DNA of 64,000 nt from Akkermansia sp. (GCA_017546445.1 JAFYWX010000020.1:19973-83972); one strand, 5' to 3'. Counted from the first letter of the stretch, positions 19,388-28,435 are shown. Numbers and translations: made by a program. The notes: generated by a model not told the origin, from the sequence alone.

Positions 19388-22036
19388 TCACAGGCCACCG
19401 GTGCTGCCGCCTACGAGTTGCAGCAGTTCCTCCGGCGGGAGGTGGAGGAGGAGTTTCTCCAGCCCGCCGGCGAGGAGTTTATCGGCCATATCGCGCTTGC
19501 GGGTGAGCATGGTGTGGATATTTTCCTCGATGGTGCCGCGGCAGATGAGGGGGTGAATGATGACCGGGTTTTTCTGGCCGATGCGGTAGGCGCGGTCGCT
19601 GGCCTGGTTTTCCACGGCGGGGTTCCACCAGCGGTCGAAGTGGATGACGTGGCGGGCGCGGGTGAGGGTGAGGCCGGTGCCGGCGGCTTTGAGGGAGAGC
19701 AGGAAGAAGGGCGGGCCGGCGGGATGCTGGAATTGCTGCACGAGCTGCTGGCGCTCGGCAATGGGGGTGCCGCCGTGCAGCACGAGCCCGGGTGCGCCGA
19801 AGATGCCGGCCAGGAAGTCGTGCAGCGGTTCCATCATGCTGCGGTACTGGGTGAAGATGAGCGCGGCATCTCCCGCGGCGGCAATCTGCTGCGCCAGGTG
19901 GCCCAGGCGGGTCATTTTGCCGCTCTGGGCGGGGTCGTAGTAGCTTTCGCCCAGGTACTGGGCAGGGTGGTTGCAGATTTGCTTCAGGTGGCTCAGGATG
20001 GGCAGCAGCAGGGTGAGGCGCGTCTGCGGGTCGGGCTCGTGCACAATGGCCTGCAGCTTCTCCACCTCGCGGGCATAGAGGCGGGTCTGCTCCGGGGTGA
20101 GCAGGCAGTAGGCGGGCTGCTCGGTCTTGGGCGGCAGCTCGGGCAGCAGGGCGGGGTCGGTTTTCAGGCGGCGCAGCATGAAGGGCCGCACCAGCTTGCG
20201 CAGCGGACTGTAATCGGTGCCCATTTTCTGCACCATGGCGTTGAATTCTTTCTCCGTGCCCAGCAGGCCGGGGGTGAGGAAATGGAACAGGCTGCGCAGC
20301 TCGCTGAGCGAGTTCTCCACCGGTGTGCCGGTGAGGGCAACGCGGCGCGGGGAGTTGAGCAGCAGCAGGCTGCGTGTGCGCTGGGAGTCCGCATTCTTGA
20401 TGGCCTGCGCCTCATCCAGCACCAGGGCGGGCAGGGGCTCTGCCGCCAGCAGTTCGGCCAGACGGGTGGCCATGCCGTAGGTGGTGAGCGCCACATGTGC
20501 CCGCTTCAGCAGCCAGCCCGGGTTCTTCTGCAGGTAGTCGCTATCCTGCCGGTTCAGGGCATAGGGGTGCAGCACCAGGGTATTGAGCTGCGGGGCGAAT
20601 TTGCGCAGTTCGTCCTGCCAGTTGGTGAGCAGCGATGCTGGGGCCACGATGAGCGCGGCGCGTTCTGCCAGCGCGCCGGTGGCGTGCAGATGCGCCAGCC
20701 AGGCGATGACCTGCAGGGTTTTTCCTAAGCCCATATCATCCGCCAGGCAGGCGCCGAAACCGGCCCCGGTCACGCCTAGCAGGAAACGCACGCCATCTTT
20801 CTGGTAGGGGCGCAGGGTGCCGGCCAGTTTTTCGGGTAGCTGCGGTTCCTGGTGGCTGATGCAGAGCTGCTTCAGGGCTTCCTGCAGGGCGGGGGCGGCC
20901 ATGGCGCGCATGCCGTCTTCCTCCGGCGGTGGAATGTTGGGCAGGGCGGTGCTGTGCTTGCCGAGCAGCCAGCGAAGCCCCGCCAGCAGGGGGATGCCGC
21001 CCGCGGCCATGCGCGTGGCCTGCCGCCAGCTGTTGAGCAGCTTTTCGAGCTTTTCCTTATCCAGCCGCACCCATTCGCCGCGGAAGCGGATGAGGCCGTC
21101 TTCCCCGGCCAGCAGTTCCTCCAGCTCGGCCTCGGTGAGCTCGTAGTTGCCTAGCACCACGCGGGGGCTGAAACGCAGCAGGGTGGAGATATTCAGCGCC
21201 GGGGCGCGGTCGGGTTTCTGCCCCTCGCCGCTGCCGGCGGGCTGCAGCTGCACCTCCAGCTCCACGCGGGGCGGGCGGCTCTGCCACAGGTTCACCATGC
21301 GGGTTTCGATGCCGGCCTGCTCCAGCAGGGGCAGGCTTTCCAGAAAATCGTATGCCTGCCGGGGGCCCCAGGCGCAGGGCTTGTAGACCGCGCCGCTGTT
21401 GATGAGCTCATGCAGGAAGGAATTGCCCGCAGCCGCCTGCTGCAGCGGCCTCAGCAGGGCCGTGAGGGAATCCACATCATTCGCGTACAGCTGGCGGGCC
21501 AGTGCCAGCGGCGCATGGCGGGGCTTGCCGTCCTGCCCGGCGCGGTGAATGAAGGTGGCCAGGAAGGCAAAGGGATGCGATTCGGCCCCCTCACCGCCGT
21601 TTTCGGCCAGGTGGAAGCACAGGGTACCCAGCTGCTGCCAGCCCTCGCCCAGGGAGGCAAGCCATTTCTCCGGCGTGGTGAGCTCGCGCTCCGCCTGCCA
21701 GGCCAGCGCCTCACCCAGCGTGCCGAACCATTCGACGAGCATGCCGGTGGTCACTGTGCCGCCATAAACGGGCGGCATGCCCTCCAGCCAGGCCGCTGCC
21801 TGTGGCTGCGAAAGCTGCGGTGCGGCATCTTCCCCGCGTCGCAAGCGGCGCAGATGCGCCATCAGGAGCTCTTGCGCCTTCTCCCGCAGCCATGCCGGAA
21901 ACGCCCCCGCGCCCAGCGGAAGCCCATGCCGCAGCAAATCCAGCATGCCCGCCCCGGCGCTGCGCGCAAACGCCCGCTCCAGCCGGGGAAACGCCCCCGC
22001 CGGCACCACACCCAGCCGCCCACCGGCCAGGCTCAA
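19388..22036 (-). CDS. SNF2-family DNA helicase/ATPase
   Basis: The roughly 882-residue protein has a helicase core with the Walker A motif DDMGLGKT (Lys near 439), a DEAQ box in LVLDEAQAIKN (near 540), ALTGTPVENSLSELRSLFHFL, a C-terminal helicase domain with SLKAAGTGLTLTRARHVIHFDRWWNP and the final motif DRAYRIGQ. The 400 N-terminal residues resemble the SNF2-associated region of bacterial SWI2/SNF2 proteins. It is an ATP-driven double-stranded DNA translocase; the bacterial role (RapA/HepA-like or DNA repair) is not defined. The only start I find is TTG at 22036; no in-frame ATG lies between it and the upstream stop, so the N-terminus is uncertain. Confidence 0.9.
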   Translation of the reverse strand: MSLAGGRLGVVPAGAFPRLERAFARSAGAGMLDLLRHGLPLGAGAFPAWLREKAQELLMAHLRRLRRGEDAAPQLSQPQAAAWLEGMPPVYGGTVTTGMLVEWFGTLGEALAWQAERELTTPEKWLASLGEGWQQLGTLCFHLAENGGEGAESHPFAFLATFIHRAGQDGKPRHAPLALARQLYANDVDSLTALLRPLQQAAAGNSFLHELINSGAVYKPCAWGPRQAYDFLESLPLLEQAGIETRMVNLWQSRPPRVELEVQLQPAGSGEGQKPDRAPALNISTLLRFSPRVVLGNYELTEAELEELLAGEDGLIRFRGEWVRLDKEKLEKLLNSWRQATRMAAGGIPLLAGLRWLLGKHSTALPNIPPPEEDGMRAMAAPALQEALKQLCISHQEPQLPEKLAGTLRPYQKDGVRFLLGVTGAGFGACLADDMGLGKTLQVIAWLAHLHATGALAERAALIVAPASLLTNWQDELRKFAPQLNTLVLHPYALNRQDSDYLQKNPGWLLKRAHVALTTYGMATRLAELLAAEPLPALVLDEAQAIKNADSQRTRSLLLLNSPRRVALTGTPVENSLSELRSLFHFLTPGLLGTEKEFNAMVQKMGTDYSPLRKLVRPFMLRRLKTDPALLPELPPKTEQPAYCLLTPEQTRLYAREVEKLQAIVHEPDPQTRLTLLLPILSHLKQICNHPAQYLGESYYDPAQSGKMTRLGHLAQQIAAAGDAALIFTQYRSMMEPLHDFLAGIFGAPGLVLHGGTPIAERQQLVQQFQHPAGPPFFLLSLKAAGTGLTLTRARHVIHFDRWWNPAVENQASDRAYRIGQKNPVIIHPLICRGTIEENIHTMLTRKRDMADKLLAGGLEKLLLHLPPEELLQLVGGSTGGL

Positions 22037-22255
22037 CGAAAATGTAGGGCTTTGCTCTGCGATGCTGCCAGTCTAGCCCAGCCACCCGCCTTTGTCAAGG
22101 GCTTGACAAACGACGTTTGACGATTGGACCCGCGTCTCCCTTCATCTCCTGCCGCGCCACGTTTATCCATGCCCACCTTTTGATTGTTTTTTTTGCGGGG
22201 GAATTCGGGTGCCAGTTGCTTCTGCAATCTTTGGTTCGCATGTGCGCCGGAGGGC

Positions 22256-22333
22256 GTTTCGGCTCAAAACAGGCTTGTAATCGGCTCATTTGGGGGTGAA
22301 TATGAGCCGTAAATTCGGGTGAAATGAGCCGAA
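22256..22333. repeat. dispersed GGCTCA...TGAGCC inverted-repeat element, copy 1
   Basis: It begins GTTTCGGCTCAAAA, has CGGCTCATTT in the middle and ends GAAATGAGCCGAA. A second copy with the same order lies at 42421-42476. It sits in the gap between the SNF2 and Sel1 genes; the gap (22037-22412) otherwise shows no gene. Confidence 0.7.
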
Positions 22334-22370
22334 AGAATGCACAAAGGACAGGTTCAATACCTCAAAACAA

Positions 22371-22402
22371 ATCCGCCGCAGCTCAAACGAACTGCGGCGG
22401 AT
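22371..22402 (-). terminator. hairpin after the Sel1-repeat gene
   Basis: ATCCGCCGCAG...CTGCGGCGGAT forms an 11-bp stem, followed on the minus strand by a T-rich stretch (TTGTTTTG). It is nearly identical to the hairpin after purQ. Confidence 0.7.
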
Positions 22403-22412
22403 TGACGATTGA

Positions 22413-23720
22413 TTAATTACCAGCGCTCTCCTCCTGCTCCCGGTCGTAAATGAATTCTCTGGTGCTGAGGTCGCCCATGGAGTATACCTGCTGAAACAAC
22501 TGGCTGGTCTCATCGGCAGAAAGCTCGAGTTCATCACGCAGAACCATGAGCAGCAGTTCCCTGGCAGCCCAGGCCTGGCCATGTTCCATCTGAGTCCGGA
22601 AAAACTCGGCGCATTCGTCAATGCTGGCAGTATTCGGATTGGGTTGGTCGCTGAAATAGCAGCGGAGCAGACAGCGAGCCAGCGGGTCATCTTTTCTGGC
22701 AGCCATTGAAATAAGGCTGAACGCCTTGGCCTTATCGCCGGTGTAAGTGTGACCGTTCAGCATGGCCCACCCCAGCTGAACACAGGAGAAAGCGTCGCCT
22801 TTCTTCATGCCTTCCGTGAGCTGCTCGAGTATATCGCTCTTCAGCTGGCGAGTATGCTGGAAATTTTCTGCAGCATCTGTACTGAGCAGCTGCAGGGCAG
22901 TCTGCCAATCACAAGCTATCGCTTCGTTATCAAGATACATACGAGCCAGCCCCAGGTTACCTTTCGGATTCCCGAGCTTGTAGCACTTGAAGTACAGCTC
23001 ATATGCCTTGCTGTAATCCTTTTCAAGCCCTTCGCCGGTGTAATATAATTGAGCGAGTGCCGCCATGGCACCGGGGTGATTTTTTTCAACAGCTTTTTCA
23101 AACAGGCTCACCGCGCGGGCAATATCTTTCTCAACCCCTTCACCCTCTACATACTGCACACCCAATTCGAATTGCGACATGGTATCATCCATAGCGGCGC
23201 CCTTTTCAAACCAGTAGGCAGCCTGGACAAAATCCTGTTCAACACCTCGCCCGCTCAGAAAGCAGCAGCCGTATTCATAAATACCCTCCGTATCACCGGC
23301 CTCGGCAGCGCGCTGAAACCACAGAGCAGAATGCTCCAGGTTATATAAGGGGTTATCCTCCGCCAGGTGGAAGAACGCCAGAGCCACCATGGCCTCCACT
23401 AGATCTAAATCGGCGGCGTAGGAAAGCCACATGGCGGCATCCGCATAATCACCCGCCTCACGGGATTTCTGAACCTGAGCTATGAGAACCTTGCAGATCC
23501 CTATGCCGAAGGCGGCTTGAGCATGCCCGCTTTCGGCAGCCTGCAGAAGCAGAGCCATCGCTCCATCCAGTTCCTTTCTGCGGAGAGCCCGGAGAGCTCT
23601 GGCAAACAGATTGCGCGGGTCATTTTCGGCTCGCTCGCTGCTGATGATTCCTTCATCCTGGCGCAGGAATCGGGAGAAATATACAGAAAAATAATCTTTA
23701 AGGAGAACAGTGTTATTCAT
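22413..23720 (-). CDS. Sel1/TPR-like repeat protein
   Basis: The 435-residue protein consists of Sel1-like repeats of about 36 residues: AESGHAQAAFGIGICK, DLVEAMVALAFFHLAEDN, EAGDTEGIYEYGCCFLSGRG, AMDDTMSQFELGVQYVEGEG, EKNHPGAMAALAQLYYTGEG and KLGNPKGNLGLARMYLDN. No signal peptide is visible, so it is probably a cytoplasmic scaffold for protein interactions; the partner is unknown. It is flanked on both sides by copies of the same hairpin and is thus likely monocistronic. Confidence 0.85.
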   Translation of the reverse strand: MNNTVLLKDYFSVYFSRFLRQDEGIISSERAENDPRNLFARALRALRRKELDGAMALLLQAAESGHAQAAFGIGICKVLIAQVQKSREAGDYADAAMWLSYAADLDLVEAMVALAFFHLAEDNPLYNLEHSALWFQRAAEAGDTEGIYEYGCCFLSGRGVEQDFVQAAYWFEKGAAMDDTMSQFELGVQYVEGEGVEKDIARAVSLFEKAVEKNHPGAMAALAQLYYTGEGLEKDYSKAYELYFKCYKLGNPKGNLGLARMYLDNEAIACDWQTALQLLSTDAAENFQHTRQLKSDILEQLTEGMKKGDAFSCVQLGWAMLNGHTYTGDKAKAFSLISMAARKDDPLARCLLRCYFSDQPNPNTASIDECAEFFRTQMEHGQAWAARELLLMVLRDELELSADETSQLFQQVYSMGDLSTREFIYDREQEESAGN

Positions 23721-23791
23721 GGGTGTTATCGGATAGATGGTGATACGTCAAAGCGTACTGCAGAAAAATCAAAATATCAAGCAGAATTCCA

Positions 23792-23829
23792 TAAAAAATC
23801 CGCCGCAGCTCAATTGAACTGCGGCGGAT
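23792..23829 (-). terminator. terminator of the purine operon after purQ
   Basis: On the minus strand ATCCGCCGCAGTTCAATTG pairs with its complement to form an almost continuous stem, and the hairpin is followed by TTTTTTAT. It ends the pur transcript before the Sel1 gene. Confidence 0.85.
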
Positions 23830-23865
23830 ATCAGGATAATTATTCCTTATTCACTTCTTCATTAT

Positions 23866-24573
23866 TCACTTGATGGCATCATAGGCGCCCTTGAAGAAGT
23901 AGTAACCCCAGCCCCAATCGGGGTCACCGGACCAGTCCGGGTCATAGTGGTGGCGGGGCTTCAGGAAGCGTTCCGGGTGGGGCATGAGACCCATGGCGCG
24001 GCCGGTGGGGTCCATGAGGCCGGCGATGCGGAGCTCGGAGCCGTTGTGGTTATCGGCATACTGCAGGGCAACGCAACCGGAATCGAGGTATTTCTGGGCA
24101 TCGCCGGGGTCGCACACGAGGCGGCCTTCAGCGTGGGCAGAGGGGAGCTCGAAGTTCTCGGGCAGGTAGGTGGTGTAGGGGCAGTTCGGGGCCACCTTCA
24201 CCAGCTTGTCCCACATGCACTCGAAGCGCTCGCTCTTGTTCCAGATGAGGGAAGCCTTGGGCAGAATGCCCAGCTTGGTGAGAATCTGGAAGCCGTTGCA
24301 GATACCGAACAGGAAGCCGCCGTTTTCGTAGTGCTTCTGCAGGGCATCGCCCAGGAAACGCTCGGTTTCCAGCTGGGCCAGGCGGCCGCTCATCACGTAG
24401 TCACCGTAGGAGAAGCCGCCGGAGAACACGACGAGCTGGGCCTTGGCCACATGGGCCGGGGTGGCGGTGGCGATGGGCTGCACCTGGGTGGAGAAACCGG
24501 CTGCGTTCAGGGCGCGTGCGGTTTCCACGTCGCAGTTGGTGCCGGGGTATTTGAGAAGTAATGCGTGAGGCAT
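23866..24573 (-). CDS. purQ: phosphoribosylformylglycinamidine synthase, glutaminase subunit
   Basis: At 235 residues it is a class I glutamine amidotransferase of PurQ type: PGTNCDVETARAL at the start, VVFSGGFSYGDYVMSG, the nucleophile Cys92 in FGICNGFQILTKLG, and LMPHPERF with the catalytic His near the C-terminus. It hydrolyses glutamine and passes ammonia to PurL for conversion of FGAR to FGAM in purine synthesis. It is the last gene of the purC-purS-purL-purQ operon, 60 bases after purL; the gap contains ATTGACN heptamers. Confidence 0.95.
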   Translation of the reverse strand: MPHALLLKYPGTNCDVETARALNAAGFSTQVQPIATATPAHVAKAQLVVFSGGFSYGDYVMSGRLAQLETERFLGDALQKHYENGGFLFGICNGFQILTKLGILPKASLIWNKSERFECMWDKLVKVAPNCPYTTYLPENFELPSAHAEGRLVCDPGDAQKYLDSGCVALQYADNHNGSELRIAGLMDPTGRAMGLMPHPERFLKPRHHYDPDWSGDPDWGWGYYFFKGAYDAIK

Positions 24574-24579
24574 AAATGG

Positions 24580-24607
24580 ATTGACGATTTACAATTTACG
24601 ATTGACG
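24580..24607. repeat. four ATTGACN-type heptamers
   Basis: ATTGACG, ATTTACA, ATTTACG and ATTGACG follow each other without gaps between purL and purQ. Confidence 0.75.
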
Positions 24608-24633
24608 AATTGAGGATTCGATTCGCGGTTCTA

Positions 24634-27027
24634 TCAATAGAAGGGTGTAAGACCATTCTTCCAGATGCTCTTCAGCTCGGCAATCTCAGCCTGCAGCACG
24701 GTGCTGCCCTTGGCGGTGATGGTGAGCTGACCGTCGGTGGTGGCGGAGCCGATGCGGGCGCAGGGGAAGCCGGCCATGGCGGCCTCGAACTCAGCGGCCA
24801 TGTCCTCGTCCACTTCCACGAGGAAGCGGCCGGTGCTTTCGGAGAAGCAGGGCACGGCGTTGTTCTGCCAGCCGTTCACGGTGGGCAGGGCGTCCAGGTC
24901 AATCTTCATGCCGCCGATGCCGGAGAAGGCCATTTCAGCAGCGGCCACGGCGAGACCACCCTCGGAGAGGTCGTGTGCGGAAAGCACCAGACCCTGGGTG
25001 AGAGCCTTGTCGTAGTAGGCCTTGTAGAGCTCGTAGTTCTTCGTGCAGTCGGTCTGCGGCACCTTGGCGCCGGAGATACCCTTCACGCGGGCATAGACAG
25101 AGGCACCCATTTCGTCCTCGGTGTTGCCCACCATGAAGATGGCGCTGTTGCTGCGGCGCAGGGAAGCGCCACGCACGTGGGAGGCATCCTCCACCACACC
25201 GAAGCCGGAGCAAAGGAAGGTCACGGGGATGTTCACCGGGCCGTCCTCGGTCTCGAAGTAGTTGTAGAAGCTGTCCTTACCGGATACGTAGGGAGCGCCG
25301 TAGGCCAGAGCGGCCTCGCGGATACCCTTGGCGCATTCCACGATGCGGCCCAGCTCGGTGGGTTCCTCGGGGTTGCCCATGCAGAAGTTATCCAGCAGGG
25401 CAATCTTGTCCGGGTTGGTACCGGCCAGCACCAGCTGGCGCACGGTCTCATCCACGGTGCCGGTGCCCATGGCGTAGGGGTCGGTCTTGCCCCACTCCGG
25501 CAGAATGGCCAGAGCCAGGGACATGAGCTTATCGGAGCCGTCGATATCGATGACGGAGGCATCCTGCGGGGCATCGGCGCTGGCGCCGGCCAGGGGCTTC
25601 AGCACGGTGTTGCCCTGCACCTCGTGGTCGTATTCGCGGATGATGGGCTCGCGGGAAACGATGGCGAAATCACCGAAGAGCTGCTTCAGGTCGCCAGCCA
25701 GGTTGCTGTCATCCAGAGCCAGGCCGGTCTTGGCATCGCCCTTGGTGAACACGGAGGTAAGCTTCTTCACGGGGGCATCGTGCAGCTTGGAGTTATCCAT
25801 CTCCACCACGCACTCGCCGTTGTGCCACACGCGCAGCACGCCGCTGTCGTTGGACTCACCCAGCACGGTCATCTCCGTCTGGAAGGTATCGGCCAGCTTC
25901 TGCAGCTCGTCCAGGTTCTCCGGCTTCACAGCCAGCACCATACGCTCTTGGGACTCGGAAAGGAAAATCTGCCAGGAAAGCATGTTGGTTTCCTTGAGCG
26001 GGGCGCGCTCCAGGTACAGGTTGCCGCCGGTCTCGGAAAGCATTTCACCTGCAGCGGAGGAGAAACCACCGGCGCCGCAGTCTGTCACGAACTCGATAAG
26101 GCCGCGCTCGCGGGCCTCCAGAATCACATCGAGCGTCTTCTTTTCCTCGATGGGGTTGCCAATCTGCACAGCCTGCTGGTCTTCCTCGGCAGAGGCCTCG
26201 CCCATGGCGGCGGAAGAGAAGGTAGCGCCGTGCAGGCCGTCCTTACCGGTGCGGCCGCCGATGACCACCACGGCCAGGCCGGGCTTCATCTCCTTGGCGA
26301 TGTCTTCCTGCGGAATCACACCGGCGGTGCCGCAGAATACAAGCGGGTTGTAAATGTAGGTGGGGTCGAACTGGATGGCACCGCTCGTGGTGGGAATACC
26401 CATGCGGTTGCCGTAGTCGCGCACGCCGTGCACCACGCCGCGCATGATGCCCAGCGGGTGAATGATGTTGTGGCCTTCCACCATCTCCTGCGGCGTATCG
26501 GGGGCGCCGAAGCAGAATACATCCAGGTTAGCGATGGGCTTGGCACCCTTGCCGGCGCCCAGAATATCGCGGATCACGCCGCCCAGGCCCGTGTTGGCAC
26601 CGGCGTAGGGCTCAATGGCGGAGGGGTGGTTGTGCGTCTCGGCCTTCAGGCACACGGAGAGCTTGTCGTCCAGCTTGATGAAGCCGGCGTTGTCCACAAA
26701 GCAGCTCAGCACAAAACCGGGCTTCTTGGCCATGAGCTCCTTCGTGGTGCTCTGGATGAAGGTCTTGTACATGCTCTTGATTTCCTCCGTCTGGCCGTCC
26801 ACCGTGTGCTGAATGGTGGCGGCGAAAATGCGGTGCTTGCAGTGCTCAGACCAGGTCTGGGCGATTACCTCGAGCTCCACATCCGTTGGGTCGCGGTCAA
26901 TCTCGCAGAAAATCTGCTGCACCACCAGCATATCCTCGGTGGAGAGGGAAAGCTTCATGTTCTGGCTCAGCGCCGTCAGCTCGCCTTCGCTCAGATTACG
27001 AACAGGAATGGTACGATAAGTAGCCAT
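24634..27027 (-). CDS. purL: phosphoribosylformylglycinamidine synthase, large subunit (small-PurL type)
   Basis: The 797-residue size fits the small PurL that works with separate PurS and PurQ. Markers are WSEHCKHRIFAAT near the N-terminus, AETHNHPSAIEPYAGANTGLGGVIRDI, GGRTGKDGLHGATFSSA, CGAGGFSSAAGEM, and in the second half YVSGKDSFYN and HDLSEGGLAVAAAEM. It catalyses the ATP-dependent amidation of FGAR in the cytoplasm. It starts 47 bases after purS, and that gap again holds ATTGACN heptamers. Confidence 0.97.
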   Translation of the reverse strand: MATYRTIPVRNLSEGELTALSQNMKLSLSTEDMLVVQQIFCEIDRDPTDVELEVIAQTWSEHCKHRIFAATIQHTVDGQTEEIKSMYKTFIQSTTKELMAKKPGFVLSCFVDNAGFIKLDDKLSVCLKAETHNHPSAIEPYAGANTGLGGVIRDILGAGKGAKPIANLDVFCFGAPDTPQEMVEGHNIIHPLGIMRGVVHGVRDYGNRMGIPTTSGAIQFDPTYIYNPLVFCGTAGVIPQEDIAKEMKPGLAVVVIGGRTGKDGLHGATFSSAAMGEASAEEDQQAVQIGNPIEEKKTLDVILEARERGLIEFVTDCGAGGFSSAAGEMLSETGGNLYLERAPLKETNMLSWQIFLSESQERMVLAVKPENLDELQKLADTFQTEMTVLGESNDSGVLRVWHNGECVVEMDNSKLHDAPVKKLTSVFTKGDAKTGLALDDSNLAGDLKQLFGDFAIVSREPIIREYDHEVQGNTVLKPLAGASADAPQDASVIDIDGSDKLMSLALAILPEWGKTDPYAMGTGTVDETVRQLVLAGTNPDKIALLDNFCMGNPEEPTELGRIVECAKGIREAALAYGAPYVSGKDSFYNYFETEDGPVNIPVTFLCSGFGVVEDASHVRGASLRRSNSAIFMVGNTEDEMGASVYARVKGISGAKVPQTDCTKNYELYKAYYDKALTQGLVLSAHDLSEGGLAVAAAEMAFSGIGGMKIDLDALPTVNGWQNNAVPCFSESTGRFLVEVDEDMAAEFEAAMAGFPCARIGSATTDGQLTITAKGSTVLQAEIAELKSIWKNGLTPFY

Positions 27028-27044
27028 GGTATTAAGAATTTACT

Positions 27045-27065
27045 ATTGACAATTGACTATTGACA
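27045..27065. repeat. three ATTGACN heptamers between purS and purL
   Basis: ATTGACA, ATTGACT and ATTGACA occur in direct succession, with a partial ATTGGG after them. Confidence 0.75.
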
Positions 27066-27074
27066 ATTGGGATT

Positions 27075-27524
27075 TCAGTTAATGTGCCAGGTGTGGATGG
27101 CGGGGTTGCACACGTCCTTGCAGAAACGTGCGGAAAGCGCGGCGGCATCGCCCTCGCCGAATACATAAATCTTCTGCGTGATGGTCAGCGCGGTGATGTC
27201 GAAGGGAAGTCCCTTGCGGCCGCGGTAATTGGTCAGAATAGCCTCCTTCTCCAGGTCCAGAGCACCCTTCTTGATGCCGTAGGAAATGCTGAACAGCTCG
27301 CCGCTCAGCGCCGGGGTGCCGTCCTCCTGCACCTTCTGGGAGATGGAATCCACCAGCACGCTGCGCATATAGGCTGCGGCGGCTTCGGTATCGCCCTCGC
27401 ACTCAATGGTGTACAGGCGGGTGTGGTTGTACGTGAGCTGGTCTGCAATCGGTGTGTAGAGCAGCTTGTTGGCGTCCGTGGCCGACTGGAATCGGCTGAA
27501 TACTTCAAACGTCAGTGTTGCCAT
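27075..27524 (-). CDS. purS: PurS-like subunit of FGAM synthase
   Basis: The 149-residue protein starts MATLTFEVFSRFQSATDAN. The C-terminal half fits PurS: KKGALDLEKEAILTNYRG followed by an amphipathic strand and the ending VCNPAIHTWHIN, comparable to the NPVIE-type C-terminus of PurS. At 149 residues it is longer than the usual 80-90, suggesting two PurS-like halves as in the N-terminus of large PurL. Its position directly before purL in the operon supports the assignment. PurS is a structural bridge between PurL and PurQ. A TTG start at 27587 is possible, but the ATG at 27524 fits better. Confidence 0.65.
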   Translation of the reverse strand: MATLTFEVFSRFQSATDANKLLYTPIADQLTYNHTRLYTIECEGDTEAAAAYMRSVLVDSISQKVQEDGTPALSGELFSISYGIKKGALDLEKEAILTNYRGRKGLPFDITALTITQKIYVFGEGDAAALSARFCKDVCNPAIHTWHIN

Positions 27525-27566
27525 ATGGTTTGTTTTCTTGTGGTTTGCGCGGGCGCGCGATAAGGT

Positions 27567-27603
27567 AAAAAGGCCACCGGCGGGCATTCTGCCACCGGTG
27601 GCC
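27567..27603 (-). terminator. terminator or attenuator between purC and purS
   Basis: On the minus strand GGCCACCGG (complement of 27595-27603) pairs with CCGGTGGCC (complement of 27572-27580), followed by TTTTTACC. This is a complete intrinsic terminator inside the operon, so purS-purL-purQ expression must rely on read-through, anti-termination or a second promoter. Confidence 0.65.
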
Positions 27604-27614
27604 GGTTGGAAAAT

Positions 27615-28319
27615 TTACTTCTGCAGGCGGTCAAGCACGTCGGCGTAGGCCTCCATGAAACCACCCAGACCCTGGCGGAAGCGGTCCTTGTCCATCTTCT
27701 TGCCCGTGGCCACGTCCCACAGACGGCAGGTGTCCGGGGAAATCTCGTCGGCCAGCACAATCTGGCTCGGGTCGCTGGAAAGGCGGCCGAACTCAATCTT
27801 GAAGTCGATGAGGCGCAGGTTGGCGGTCATGAAGAACTCCTTGAGCGTCTCGTTGATGATGAGAGCCATGTTCTTGATGGAAGCGCACTCCTCCTCGGTG
27901 GCGGCGCCCATTTCGCGGGCGTAGTCATCGTTGATGAACGGGTCGTTCAGCGCGTCGTCCTTGTAAGAGAACTCCACGATGGGCTTCTTGAACTCCGTGC
28001 CCTCGGCCACGCCCATGCGCTTGGAGAAAGAACCGGCGGCCACGTTGCGCACGATAACCTCCAGCGGCATGATGGAAACCTTCTTCACCAGCAGGTTGAT
28101 GTCGTCCACATCATCCACCAGGTGCGTCTTCACGCCCTTCTCCTCGAGCATGCGGTAAATGATGAGGGTGATAGCCTTGTTAAAACGGCCCTTGTTCTCG
28201 AAGTCTTCCTTCTTTACACCGTTGAATGCGGTGGCGGAGTCCTTGTACTCCATGCGCAGAACATTCGGATCTTCCGTCGTGAACAGTCTCTTGGCTTTGC
28301 CTTCGTAAATAGGTTCCAT
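27615..28319 (-). CDS. purC: SAICAR synthetase
   Basis: At 234 residues it is of normal PurC length. It begins MEPIYEGKAKRLFTT and contains SATAFNGVKKEDFENKG, VRNVAAGSFSKRMGV, EFSYKDDALNDPFINDDY, LIDFKIEFGR and LADEISPDTCRLWD, all PurC signatures. It ligates aspartate to CAIR in purine synthesis. The ATG at 28319 fits the family start; the frame is open further upstream to 28373 but would cross the operator. It is the first gene of the pur operon, with the promoter and palindrome directly upstream. Confidence 0.97.
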   Translation of the reverse strand: MEPIYEGKAKRLFTTEDPNVLRMEYKDSATAFNGVKKEDFENKGRFNKAITLIIYRMLEEKGVKTHLVDDVDDINLLVKKVSIMPLEVIVRNVAAGSFSKRMGVAEGTEFKKPIVEFSYKDDALNDPFINDDYAREMGAATEEECASIKNMALIINETLKEFFMTANLRLIDFKIEFGRLSSDPSQIVLADEISPDTCRLWDVATGKKMDKDRFRQGLGGFMEAYADVLDRLQK

Positions 28320-28340
28320 GATTATAACCGGGGGCTTGTT

Positions 28341-28387
28341 GTATACTCTCCCCGCGGAGAGTATACCCACCAATTCCCCAAAGTCAA
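28341..28387 (-). promoter_or_regulatory. pur operon promoter with overlapping palindromic operator
   Basis: On the minus strand TTGACT (28382-28387) and TATACT (28360-28365) are 16 bases apart. The -10 box lies inside a perfect inverted repeat, GTATACTCTC at 28341-28350 and GAGAGTATAC at 28357-28366 with a 6-base centre, which covers the -10 and start site. This is the layout of a repressor-controlled promoter. Confidence 0.65.
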
Positions 28388-28407
28388 GCCCTAACTGAAC
28401 CCAATCG

Positions 28408-28435
28408 ATTGACTATTGACGATTGACCATTGACA
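28408..28435. repeat. four ATTGACN heptamers upstream of purC
   Basis: ATTGACT, ATTGACG, ATTGACC and ATTGACA are perfectly phased at 7 bases, just upstream of the -35 box of the pur promoter. Confidence 0.85.

Noticed and set aside
24565..27063. 832-codon plus-strand frame opposite purL
   Set aside because: It is a His/Gly/Val-rich shadow of the purL gene, which has all its signatures on the minus strand.
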